45,056 nt of DNA, taken from positions 1-45,056 of the forward strand of contig JAFGKT010000057.1 of assembly GCA_016928435.1 (NCBI GenBank). The letters run 5' to 3'. The stretch's first letter is position 1. Each line of letters begins with the position of its first letter. The position numbers and the translations under genes are program-made. The stretch comes from Sedimentisphaerales bacterium (lineage in GTDB: Bacteria; Planctomycetota; Phycisphaerae; Sedimentisphaerales; SM23-30). The notes under the pieces are model-generated. The model was not told the origin of the DNA, searched no databases, and worked only from the letters and a program-made list of their open reading frames with translations. This document shows, piece after piece, positions 18,638-25,973 of this stretch.

Positions 18638-18659
18638 AGCACGTTTTTTGTGCTATACT
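18638..18659 (+). promoter_or_regulatory. Candidate extended -10 promoter with palindrome
   Basis: TGCTATACT (18651-18659) fits an extended -10 box (TGnTATAAT). It overlaps the right arm of a palindrome AGCAC-gtttttt-GTGCT (18638-18654), which could be an operator. No good -35 was seen. It would drive transcription into the structured non-coding segment that follows. Confidence 0.35.
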
Positions 18660-18664
18660 ATGAG

Positions 18665-18978
18665 AAGTCGGCCTTAACAATAAGCCAACCTTGAAAATTC
18701 ATGAGAATCCGAACCTGCACCTGAAGACACATGCTCCCAAATCAATTTGCCGAAACTGAACCACAACATCCGGATTCTTCAGCTTCTCTCCGCCCGGCCA
18801 AGGCGTAGCAGTCGCGTCAAATAGCTAAAAACAACCGAAAAATCTGAAAATCCTAGTCCACCCCCAATCGACCACTATTCTTTACTCTAACGTAAACCTT
18901 TATAATATTTACACTAACAACAAAGAATCCCCTTGAGACAACATCGCTGCTCGTTGCCGATCCGCCGTCGGTTTTTTT
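18665..18978 (+). ncRNA. Candidate structured small RNA, unclassified
   Basis: No open frame. Nested complementary blocks suggest a long stem: GAGAAG (18662-18667) with CTTCTC (18783-18788), and inside it GAATCCG (18705-18711) with CGGATTC (18771-18777). A promoter-like extended -10 lies just upstream, and a weak hairpin CCGA/TCGG followed by seven T (18957-18978) lies downstream. I looked for the conserved cores of tmRNA and RNase P RNA and did not see them. A 6S-like rod is possible but unproven. Confidence 0.25.
18957..18978 (+). terminator. Weak intrinsic terminator candidate
   Basis: Stem CCGA (18957-18960) and TCGG (18968-18971) with a 7-nt loop, followed directly by seven T. The stem is short; the T tract is the better part of the evidence. 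Confidence 0.35.
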
Positions 18979-19042
18979 GCCCTAAAACACTCAAAAAAAC
19001 CTATTTTTCCAGTTGATTCCATCGCCCCTCAACTGCATTATA

Positions 19043-19131
19043 TTGGTGATTCCGTCTGACGGTTCTGCCGGAAGAGCAGGCTCAAATTTACACGATAATC
19101 GCTCCATAATCGAGTAATCACCAATCAGACG
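19043..19131 (+). promoter_or_regulatory. Leader segment with mutually exclusive pairings
   Basis: TTGGTGATT (19043-19051) is complementary to AATCACCAA (19116-19124), and CGTCTGA (19053-19059) to TCAGACG (19125-19131). The order is A-B-A'-B', so the two helices cross. They cannot form one continuous stem, which suggests either a pseudoknot or two alternative folds. A -10-like TATATT (19039-19044) overlaps the first block. It lies upstream of the 19249 operon. Confidence 0.3.
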
Positions 19132-19154
19132 CCGAATACAAAAATACCAATATT

Positions 19155-19181
19155 GTCATTTCCGCACCGGCGGGAATCCAG
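19155..19181 (+). repeat. Dispersed palindromic repeat, copy 1
   Basis: A 27-nt block with a TTCCGC...GCGGGAA palindrome. The reverse complement of 35379-35405 matches it at 23 of 27 positions. It resembles the widespread ATTCCC-N8-GGGAAT class of intergenic repeats. It accounts for the spurious upstream extension (SFPHRRESR) of the following gene. Confidence 0.7.
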
Positions 19182-19248
19182 AAATACACAAGCCGGGCTT
19201 TTTACCGCCCTCGGATGTGCTTTGGTTGTTTTTTTCCAGGACTGCCAT

Positions 19249-19680
19249 ATGAACGATATCTATGAATTTGAAGATTTGGATGAAGATGCCCCACAAGTGG
19301 TAACTTACGCACGAAATCCCCAGGAAGCTGAAACCTTGCGTGTTCTGCTCGAAGACCATGACATCCCCGTGACTGTCAGCGCCGAAGATGTTCCACCTGT
19401 TGCGGATAAACACAAAGGCATCGCTATCATGGTGCCCGCCGAACTGCTCGCCGACGCCAAAGAGGTAATTCAAGAACGAACCATCGTTGATAGTGAGTTC
19501 GCCGATCATCTAGAGGAATTCGACGGCGAGGACGAAGACGAGGACGAGGACGAGCTTGATGGCTTCGGTCCCGACCTCATGGACGATGACCTCTTTGACG
19601 AAGACGACCATCACGACGACTACGATGAATTAGAATACGACGACAGTTTTGACGATGATAACCTTGAGGAACTTTATTAA
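19249..19680 (+). CDS. DUF2007-like protein with long acidic tail
   Basis: 143 aa. The N-terminal half (VVTYARNPQEAETLRVLLEDHDIPVTV ... GIAIMVPAELLADAKEVIQE) looks like the small DUF2007 'putative signal-transducing' domain, whose biochemical role is not established. From about residue 85 to the end it is almost only Asp and Glu with a few Tyr and Phe. I chose ATG at 19249 (AGGA about 9 nt upstream); a longer frame from 19153 only translates a palindromic repeat. Its stop overlaps the next start (TAATG). The next protein is Arg-rich, so the acidic tail may bind it (inference). Confidence 0.8.
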   Translation: MNDIYEFEDLDEDAPQVVTYARNPQEAETLRVLLEDHDIPVTVSAEDVPPVADKHKGIAIMVPAELLADAKEVIQERTIVDSEFADHLEEFDGEDEDEDEDELDGFGPDLMDDDLFDEDDHHDDYDELEYDDSFDDDNLEELY

Positions 19681-20096
19681 TGACTGAATCGACCCCGCCC
19701 GAAAGCCAACAGACGCAAACCCAACGCTGCGACGCGGACCGCCGCAAACAGAAGGAAAGACGCCAAGGTGCCGATCGGAGGGTCGCCCAAGTCCCCTTCG
19801 AAGGCGAAGATCGTCGTAGCGGCACCGACCGCCGATCAACCGCCGAAATGGATCGCCGCAGTGGATGGGATCGAAGACGAGGGCCGGGAGTTAGACGTTC
19901 CGATGAACGACGCGCCGCCGAAGAAGGTGAAATGAACGACGAACAATTTGAATTCATCAAAGCCATCGAAGAATACAAAAAGGTCAACAGAAGACCATTT
20001 CCTACCTTCACCGAAGTCCTCGAAATCGCCAAGGCCCTCGGCTATCGAAAAGTCGCTGAGCCCACCCCTCTAAACCAAAACTCTAATGACAACTAA
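19680..20096 (+). CDS. DRR-repeat (Asp-Arg-Arg) protein, conserved hypothetical
   Basis: 138 aa. Residues ~15-80 consist of repeated DRRxGxDRR-type units (ADRR, EDRRSGTDRR, MDRRSGWDRR), a low-complexity zwitterionic stretch. The C-terminal ~50 residues (FIKAIEEYKKVNRRPFPTFTEVLEIAKALGYRKV) look like a small helical domain with a helix-turn-helix flavour. No function is recognised. The ATG overlaps the upstream stop by 1 nt, with GAGGA about 9 nt before it, so translation is coupled to the acidic DUF2007-like protein. The alcohol dehydrogenase gene overlaps its 3' end by 11 nt. Confidence 0.8.
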   Translation: MTESTPPESQQTQTQRCDADRRKQKERRQGADRRVAQVPFEGEDRRSGTDRRSTAEMDRRSGWDRRRGPGVRRSDERRAAEEGEMNDEQFEFIKAIEEYKKVNRRPFPTFTEVLEIAKALGYRKVAEPTPLNQNSNDN

Positions 20097-21456
20097 ATTA
20101 ACCCAGACTGCCGACCAACCAAAGGCGACGGGACCTGCTGCTTCCGCGCCCGCACACACAGATAACCTAAATCAGCCGTCAAACCAATCACAGGCCTCGG
20201 CAAAAAATATCTCCGCCCTTGTGTATAACGTCAGCCCCATCGGCTGGGCTACCTGCAAATGGCTCAGCAAGATCTACCCCCCCTGCCTCTTCTCCAAAAT
20301 CAACGGCATCAGCCTCCGCAACATCCCTACCCCCCAATTACCCGCTGATGACTGGGTTCGCGTGCGCACCTTGCTCGGAGGAATCTGCGGCACCGACCTC
20401 GCCATCATCGCCCAGAAACAACCGCCCAACTCAATTCTGCAATGCTACAGCTCCATGCCCATGCTCCTCGGCCACGAAAACCTCGCCGTGGTCGAATCTG
20501 TTGGCCCCAAAGTAGATCCCGAATGGATCGGCCGCCGTGTCTGCGTCGAACCCACTCTCGGCTGTCAGGCCCGCGGCATCCAACCCCCTTGCCCACCCTG
20601 CACGCAAGGCGCTTTCGGCGCCTGCGAAAACTTCTCCGACAATGCCTCCGGCTCCGCTCAATTGCCCCCAGGAACCAGCATCGGCTACAACAATCGCACC
20701 GGCGGCTCCTACGGCTCCCACTTCGTCGCCCACCAAAGCCAACTTATCCCCGTCCCCGACTCCATCTCCGACGAACAAGCCGTTCTAACCGATCCCGCCG
20801 CCTGCGCCCTTCATGCCGTGCTTCGCGCCGACCTCAAAGATGTCCAACAAATACTAGTTTGTGGCGCCGGAGTACTAGGACTCGCCATCATCGCCTGCCT
20901 GCGAGCCATCGGCTGTACCGCCCGCATCGACGCTTTAGACCGCGGTGGTTATCTCAAAAACCTCGCTTGCCAATTGGGCGCCGATAAATTCCTCCTGCCC
21001 CCCAAAAACAAAACCGCTCGCTTCGAGCTCATCGCTCAGCAAACCAAAGCCCGCATCCAACGCAGTCGATTTGGCAACCTAATGCTCGACGGCGGCTACG
21101 ATATCGTCTTCGATTGCGTAGGCTCCACCCAAACCATCAACGAATCCTTAAAATGGACCGCCGCCCGCGGACAATTCATCATGGTCGGCACAGGCCACGG
21201 CGGCAAACTCGACCTCACCCCAATCTGGTTCCGCGAACTCTCCATCAAAGGAGCATACGGCCGACAATTCGAGAACTACAACCACAAAACCATCAACACC
21301 TACGCCTTGGTCCACGAACTCATCACCGCGGGAAAACTAGACCTCACCCCCCTGCTGACCCATCGATTCAGCCTCAACCAATATCGACAAGCCCTAAACG
21401 TCGCAATCAACAAAGCAAAACACCAAGCAATCAAAGTCGCCTTCGATTTCCGCTAG
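20086..21456 (+). CDS. Zinc-dependent alcohol dehydrogenase (MDR family)
   Basis: 456-aa medium-chain dehydrogenase/reductase, probably oxidising an alcohol or polyol with NAD(P). Catalytic zinc ligands are visible in GGICGTD (Cys101) and GHE (His130, Glu131). Structural-zinc cysteines lie at about 160, 169, 172 and 180, with unusual Gln/Pro-rich spacing. The Rossmann motif is VCGAGVLGLAII, followed by DYDIVFDCVG-like GGYDIVFDCVG. The N-terminal ~45 residues are Gln/Ala/Pro/Ser-rich and atypical; a downstream GTG at 20221 would remove them but has no ribosome site. The substrate cannot be named. It is the last gene of the overlapping trio and converges with the P-loop gene. Confidence 0.88.
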   Translation: MTTKLTQTADQPKATGPAASAPAHTDNLNQPSNQSQASAKNISALVYNVSPIGWATCKWLSKIYPPCLFSKINGISLRNIPTPQLPADDWVRVRTLLGGICGTDLAIIAQKQPPNSILQCYSSMPMLLGHENLAVVESVGPKVDPEWIGRRVCVEPTLGCQARGIQPPCPPCTQGAFGACENFSDNASGSAQLPPGTSIGYNNRTGGSYGSHFVAHQSQLIPVPDSISDEQAVLTDPAACALHAVLRADLKDVQQILVCGAGVLGLAIIACLRAIGCTARIDALDRGGYLKNLACQLGADKFLLPPKNKTARFELIAQQTKARIQRSRFGNLMLDGGYDIVFDCVGSTQTINESLKWTAARGQFIMVGTGHGGKLDLTPIWFRELSIKGAYGRQFENYNHKTINTYALVHELITAGKLDLTPLLTHRFSLNQYRQALNVAINKAKHQAIKVAFDFR

Positions 21457-21485
21457 GCACTCCGCAAAACCAATCCTCGGTCAAT

Positions 21486-22535
21486 CTATTCGTGGCTGTT
21501 CGCCGCCTCCCCTGTCAACGTCGCTACCAATCTGCCGATATTCGGCATAGCGCTATTGAAAATCGGCACCGTCGTGAACTCCTGCAGCTCCTTAACCAAC
21601 AAAGGCGAACTGCTGCACAAGCCGCTGATCAAGTCAGGCGTCAACCCAAACCGGTTCTTCAATATATCCAAACCGCCGATCGCGCCAAAGGCGTCGGCTG
21701 CGCAAAAAACGAATCGATGTATCCGCTTTTTTACTTCCTCCGACCGCAGAAGCATCGCTGTCTCTCGCTGGATCACGCCGTCAGCCAACTCCACCACCCA
21801 ATAATTCTCCGGGTTGTTGGCGTACTTCAAATCCAACTCATCGAATATGTGCAGCAATTCTTCTTCCGACAGCATATACGTCGACGGATACCCCAAATAC
21901 GTAAAGTCCGCGTAGTAGCTCGCCCCCGCGTCGTTCATGTGCAGAATATCTTTCAGACTCGCTGTGCCCGTCACCTTACATCCGCGCACACCAATGCCGC
22001 GCGTCGATAACGCCCTGCAGCATGCCGCAGCCGCCAACGATTTGCCCGAATTCATCGACGTCCCGCACACTAAAATCATCTTCGACCGCTTACCCCTTTT
22101 TTCGCGGTGCTTCGCTCGCACCAACGGGTAATTCCGCGTGTTCAGTACCTTCCCTTCGCCGTCGCAAACATAACCCAACACCTTTATTCGCGTCGGATCC
22201 TTAATCAGCGCGTTTTTACAAATCACCACCCCCGCCAAACCCGACCGAGCTGTCAGGTCAACCTCGTCCAGCGGCTCCTGCGGCATCAACGCTTCGTAAT
22301 AATCCGGCGCATAGCGATTCCCAAAAACAAATATCGCTTTCGTCCCGTCGTGTATCTGATGAATCCGCCCCGATGTATTCTCTAACCCCGAATGCTGTCC
22401 GATGTTCACCACTTCGCCATAAAAAACATCCCCCACCTCCGGCACCCGCTCCATCGGCTCATAATACCTGATCTGGCTCCGCTTCAAACTAAATGCCGCG
22501 CTAGGCAATACAAAACCACGTTTTATCTTGTTCAA
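21486..22535 (-). CDS. P-loop NTPase of unknown function
   Basis: 349 aa. The N-terminal ~140 residues form a beta-rich region of unknown type (RVPEVGDVFYGEVVNIGQHSG). Then comes a P-loop domain with Walker A CGTSMNSGKS (157-166) and segments reminiscent of dethiobiotin-synthetase/MobB or DUF1611-type enzymes (GVRGCKVTGTASLKD, VVELADGVIQRET). I do not recognise a specific function. The start is TTG at 22535, supported by AAGGA about 9 nt upstream; no ATG fits the N-terminus. It lies 135 nt after the cytochrome gene and converges on the alcohol dehydrogenase gene with a 29-nt gap. Confidence 0.8.
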   Translation of the reverse strand: MNKIKRGFVLPSAAFSLKRSQIRYYEPMERVPEVGDVFYGEVVNIGQHSGLENTSGRIHQIHDGTKAIFVFGNRYAPDYYEALMPQEPLDEVDLTARSGLAGVVICKNALIKDPTRIKVLGYVCDGEGKVLNTRNYPLVRAKHREKRGKRSKMILVCGTSMNSGKSLAAAACCRALSTRGIGVRGCKVTGTASLKDILHMNDAGASYYADFTYLGYPSTYMLSEEELLHIFDELDLKYANNPENYWVVELADGVIQRETAMLLRSEEVKKRIHRFVFCAADAFGAIGGLDILKNRFGLTPDLISGLCSSSPLLVKELQEFTTVPIFNSAMPNIGRLVATLTGEAANSHE

Positions 22536-22670
22536 TAAACCTTATCCTTATCTATAAAAACAATACCCACAGTCAAATTTACAGGCCCAAAGAATATCCC
22601 CCTGCCTGCCAACACGCAAGCACTAAATTCCCTCCCGAAAAACCTAATTCCAAAGCCCCAATCCGCGTTT

Positions 22671-24980
22671 TTAAGGCAGCGCCGAATCCATCCAATGGGC
22701 CGCCAAAACCGCGAAATCATTCAGATCCACGCGGTTGGCCGTCTCGTCCAGATTCGAACCGTAACAATTGTAATTGCTTTCATCGCACGGTTCGTTGAGC
22801 CACTGCCAAGCAAACACAGCAAAGTCAACAATGTCAACCTTGCCGTCAAAATGCACATCGCCCGGAATACGTGTAACCGTAACATCCAAATCAGCACTTG
22901 TCATCTCGAACGGAACTATGCCCGGCACCGAAGCCCCCGAACCATCCAAACCATGGTTATGGTACCACAACTGCCACATCGTATCACCCCAAGCTCGCAA
23001 CTGAGCGAAAAATGGATCCGTTTGAATAATATAAGCTTCAGGTTCGCCCGAAGGTGTCGGCGAAGGCAATGTTCCGCCAACGCCGTTGATTTCGTCCCGC
23101 AAAAATTCAATGTACTCGCGCGATGTTCCTTGATAGTAAAGCGAAACCTCCACGTGGTCCGCACCGGTCGTACAGCTAAGCTCAACAGCGTCGTAACCAC
23201 CGGCATATTCCACGGCCGTGAAATATTCCGGCGCACTCTCACCATGCCACACCGGTTCTGATAGCCTATCAACAGCGGCCGCCACATCAAAACCACGAGG
23301 CGGAATACGATTATCCTTGGAACGTCCCGTAGCCAGCACAAAATGGAAGGTATGATCCTCGCCGGTCAGCGTACTGCTCGGATGAACTTCATAAACCAAC
23401 TCATCCACGTATGCTTCATTATCCGCCAAAGCCGGCGACGAAGCCGAGTGCGGCAATCCCCTCAGCGTGCCAACCGTCGAGTCATACGGATTGACCTCAT
23501 AAACCAATTCACCCCCGGCATACAAACGCACGTTCACAAACATCCGCCTGCCTTCTGGAAAGCCGCTTATCAGCTTGTGCGGCGTATTGTTCTGCACCTC
23601 AAACTCCACCACCCCGCTGTATGGATCATAGCTCAAATTCTTAAACGTCGCCGCCACTGACAACTGATCCAGCGCCCGGCTCGCCCCGTACGCCAATTCC
23701 GCCCCGCGCCCCGTCGGCGATTCGCCCGCAGTCAAATCAAGCGTCAGCACCGCGGGCCCTTGCGACATTAAAGCCGCGTTCGTCGCGTCATACACCGGCC
23801 CCGTCGGGTCCAGCGACGCCAGTATGTGAGATATCCAAGCGTTACCGCCGGTCATATCATGAAACGGCACCCCGCTATGCGGATGTTCGGTACTCTGCGT
23901 CGGCCGAATCGGAGTACCATTTTTGTTACACCCCAACCCCACGCGACCCCGCATGTGGCAGTCCTGACAAGCCGCCACGGAATTTATCTGCGTCAATGCC
24001 GCGAATTCCGGATTAGTTGCCGCGCCCCCTTGAGCCGCGTAATCACTCAGCATAAACTCCGAAAAAGTACGCTCAACGTGAAAGTACCGAAAAGCGCTAT
24101 ATTGTTCGCTTATCAAATGAACGCCCCCGGATTGGTCCGGCAAACCCGAAAACCCCAGATTCGCCAATGCCGGGTTCGATACATCATGACACGTTCCACA
24201 AAAATAACGAGACCTATGATAACGCGAATACCGAACGTCGTGACGCGCCGAGTGATCCGCAAAAGGCGCACGCTTCGCCGCGGTATCCGCTACATAATAC
24301 TGCCCCGAAGCGTTCTCAGTATATGTCGAGTAAATAGGCAGATTGAATTTATTGTAGAATGGATCACCGGAAAAAGTCCGCAGCGCCGCCGCTAAAGTCT
24401 GGTCCGCCAAATACGTCGTGGTAGCTTCGTTTTGCGCCAACGTCGGATTATTCACCGGATCGGTATTCCCCGCTTCGTCCCAATAGTTAACCCAATCGTC
24501 TCCTTCACGTGTGCCAGCATAAGTACCTTCGTGGAACGGATCATACATCTGATGACAAAAATCGCAATGCAAACCGTCGAAGTCCTCAGCCGTCATCAGC
24601 GTCGCGTTGGTAGGGTCGGATCGCCCCGCCAGCCAACCCCCGGGAAAGTGACAACGAAGGCAAAGATCACCGGCATTGGGATTACCCAACGCCCAAACCG
24701 AATCCTGCAAAGCTACGGTAAGACAAGCATAGAAGATGGGATCACGTGCCGCTTGGGCCATCATCGACCCCATCCAATCACTGCCGATCGTAACATCCTT
24801 TGCCGGATCCAAATGACAATTCAAACAACGGTTCGGTGCCTCCAACACAACAGCCTGCACCGGCTGCGTGCCCGGCATACGCAGAAGTTCATCATCTTCC
24901 ACCACCAAAGCCGTCCAAGCATACAGTAGATAAACACTCCCCAACAGAACCGCAGCACCAAGCAGAATGATCTTTTTCAT
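22671..24980 (-). CDS. Exported multiheme cytochrome c with dockerin-like C-terminus
   Basis: 769 aa. An N-terminal hydrophobic helix (LLGAAVLLGSVYLLYAWTALV) serves as signal or anchor. Five CXXCH haem sites follow: CLNCH, CLRCH, CDFCH, CGTCH and CQDCH (near residues 52, 107, 139, 261 and 338). Spaced His residues could be second axial ligands. A long beta-rich part follows. The last ~65 residues are a dockerin type I-like double repeat (GDVHFDGKVDIVDFAVFAWQW ... VDLNDFAVLAAHWM) with Asp-rich calcium loops. It should act outside the cytoplasmic membrane in electron transfer; the tail may anchor or sort it. ATG at 24980 has GGGAG 8 nt upstream; a GTG one codon earlier is less likely. Confidence 0.88.
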   Translation of the reverse strand: MKKIILLGAAVLLGSVYLLYAWTALVVEDDELLRMPGTQPVQAVVLEAPNRCLNCHLDPAKDVTIGSDWMGSMMAQAARDPIFYACLTVALQDSVWALGNPNAGDLCLRCHFPGGWLAGRSDPTNATLMTAEDFDGLHCDFCHQMYDPFHEGTYAGTREGDDWVNYWDEAGNTDPVNNPTLAQNEATTTYLADQTLAAALRTFSGDPFYNKFNLPIYSTYTENASGQYYVADTAAKRAPFADHSARHDVRYSRYHRSRYFCGTCHDVSNPALANLGFSGLPDQSGGVHLISEQYSAFRYFHVERTFSEFMLSDYAAQGGAATNPEFAALTQINSVAACQDCHMRGRVGLGCNKNGTPIRPTQSTEHPHSGVPFHDMTGGNAWISHILASLDPTGPVYDATNAALMSQGPAVLTLDLTAGESPTGRGAELAYGASRALDQLSVAATFKNLSYDPYSGVVEFEVQNNTPHKLISGFPEGRRMFVNVRLYAGGELVYEVNPYDSTVGTLRGLPHSASSPALADNEAYVDELVYEVHPSSTLTGEDHTFHFVLATGRSKDNRIPPRGFDVAAAVDRLSEPVWHGESAPEYFTAVEYAGGYDAVELSCTTGADHVEVSLYYQGTSREYIEFLRDEINGVGGTLPSPTPSGEPEAYIIQTDPFFAQLRAWGDTMWQLWYHNHGLDGSGASVPGIVPFEMTSADLDVTVTRIPGDVHFDGKVDIVDFAVFAWQWLNEPCDESNYNCYGSNLDETANRVDLNDFAVLAAHWMDSALP

Positions 24981-24983
24981 CAC

Positions 24984-25166
24984 TTAGGCTCCCTCAATAA
25001 CAGCACTAAATGCGTTTTTTGGCCTAATATCCATCAATGTCAGACCATTATGATCACACATACCCGCCCGCTCGCCTCACATCATAACCATTAGAGAAGT
25101 TATTATACCAAAATCCCCCACATCAAATCCAGCTATTTGTGATTTTCTCTGCCGATTGGGGCGTAT
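24984..25166. other. Intergenic region at the strand-composition switch
   Basis: 183 bp, AT-rich in its right half, with an extended -10 promoter (25102-25110, minus) for the cytochrome gene. The plus strand changes from C-rich to G-rich around here. I found no exact DnaA box (TTATNCACA), so any origin function is unproven. Confidence 0.35.
25102..25110 (-). promoter_or_regulatory. Extended -10 promoter of the cytochrome gene
   Basis: On the minus strand it reads TGGTATAAT, a full TGn extension plus a perfect TATAAT. No consensus -35 is visible, which is acceptable for an extended -10 promoter. It implies a leader of roughly 115 nt before the cytochrome ATG. Confidence 0.5.
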
Positions 25167-25904
25167 TCATCTGCTGCCGTAGCGTTGTTTCATCTCTTGA
25201 TATTTGCCGCAGGTTAGTTTGCCTTCGGGACAGCCGTGTTGGCGGATGCATTTGGGACCTACGGGGTTGAATATGGCCGGGCACGCTTGGCGGAGTTGTT
25301 GGAGCATTTGCTCAGCCACGCCGCGAATTTCCCATTGGGCCCGTTGGCACAGCCGTTCCTCCAAGAAGTGCCAGAGTTCGCGGGCGTTCATGGTAACGAA
25401 TATCTTGGTTTCGCAGGCGTTGGGCAAAACATAGCGGGCGTCTTCGTTGCTCTTTTCACCTTTAGCACCGAGAGCTCGTTGGAGAATGCCGTAACGCTTG
25501 CCGATAAGTTCCATCGTGTCGCGATAAAACTGTTGGGCATCTTGGGCTTGGCCGTCAACCTCAACGGTCTTACCCTCAAACTGCGGCGGCACAACATAGT
25601 CAAAATTCTGATGGGAAACGTATCGCTGACTGCGTTGGGAATAACTAGCCACACGATGACGCACCAGTTGATGCGTCATCGCGCGGGAAACACCTTCGAT
25701 AAGAAACGTGAAATTAGCGTGTTCGATAACGCTCATATGCCCCATGCCGATAACACGGTCGATGAACTTCTCAGCATCGTCTTTATCCTGCTCCAGGATA
25801 TTGTCGGTATCAGAGGCATAGCAGAGTTTACCAGCCGCGGCAACCCGGGCTTCAGCGTCCACGGTGGAACTAACGAGCGTAACTTTGGCGGTAACTTGAC
25901 CCAT
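25167..25904 (-). CDS. thyX: FAD-dependent thymidylate synthase ThyX
   Basis: Makes dTMP from dUMP using methylene-tetrahydrofolate and reduced FAD in the cytoplasm. The ThyX signature is present as RHRVASYSQRS (residues 82-92), with SVIEHANFTFLIEGVSRA before it and the substrate-binding end NARELWHFLEERLCQRAQWEIR. The 245-aa length fits the family. The C-terminal ~40 residues contain four Cys (GPKCIRQHGCPEGKLTCGKY), a possible metal or redox add-on seen in some homologues. ATG has AAGGA 7 nt upstream. lpd precedes it by 69 nt on the same strand, and the gap contains a strong palindrome. Confidence 0.95.
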   Translation of the reverse strand: MGQVTAKVTLVSSTVDAEARVAAAGKLCYASDTDNILEQDKDDAEKFIDRVIGMGHMSVIEHANFTFLIEGVSRAMTHQLVRHRVASYSQRSQRYVSHQNFDYVVPPQFEGKTVEVDGQAQDAQQFYRDTMELIGKRYGILQRALGAKGEKSNEDARYVLPNACETKIFVTMNARELWHFLEERLCQRAQWEIRGVAEQMLQQLRQACPAIFNPVGPKCIRQHGCPEGKLTCGKYQEMKQRYGSR

Positions 25905-25922
25905 CGATAATCCTTTATCGTG

Positions 25923-25947
25923 GTGAACAATTAACGTCCTTGTTCAC
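25923..25947. repeat. 8-bp inverted repeat in the lpd-thyX gap
   Basis: GTGAACAA-ttaacgtcc-TTGTTCAC, perfect arms, within the 43 nt upstream of the thyX start. No T tract follows. It could be a repressor site (the GAAC/GTTC halves recall LexA-type boxes, but the spacing differs) or a leader hairpin. Confidence 0.5.
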
Positions 25948-25973
25948 GGCTTATTGGCAAGCGTCCACTGCCT

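Larger units (their letters stand above)
18296..19248. other. 953-bp intergenic region, non-coding
   Basis: No protein gene is supported. From left to right: the histone leader and promoter with a GGATTA/TAATCC palindrome (18347-18364); an extended -10 promoter candidate and structured segment (18651-18978); AT-rich sequence; an alternative-pairing segment (19043-19131); and a dispersed palindromic repeat (19155-19181) just upstream of the next operon. Confidence 0.5.

Noticed and set aside
18600..19000. tmRNA or RNase P RNA in the large non-coding gap
   Set aside because: The conserved core motifs of both RNAs were looked for and not seen.
19153..19248. N-terminal extension of the DUF2007-like protein
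   Set aside because: It is only a translation of the palindromic repeat (SFPHRRESR), and the ATG at 19249 has its own ribosome site.
20442..20987. Very Arg/Pro-rich plus-strand frame inside the alcohol dehydrogenase gene
   Set aside because: Caused by the strong C bias at third codon positions of the real gene; no start signal.
21114..22010. 298-codon plus-strand frame across the convergent gene ends
   Set aside because: It overlaps the end of the dehydrogenase gene in another frame and runs antisense to the P-loop gene; low-complexity, no start signal.
24984..25166. Annotating a definite oriC
   Set aside because: The skew change fits, but no DnaA box cluster or dnaA/dnaN neighbour was found, so it is given only as a finding.
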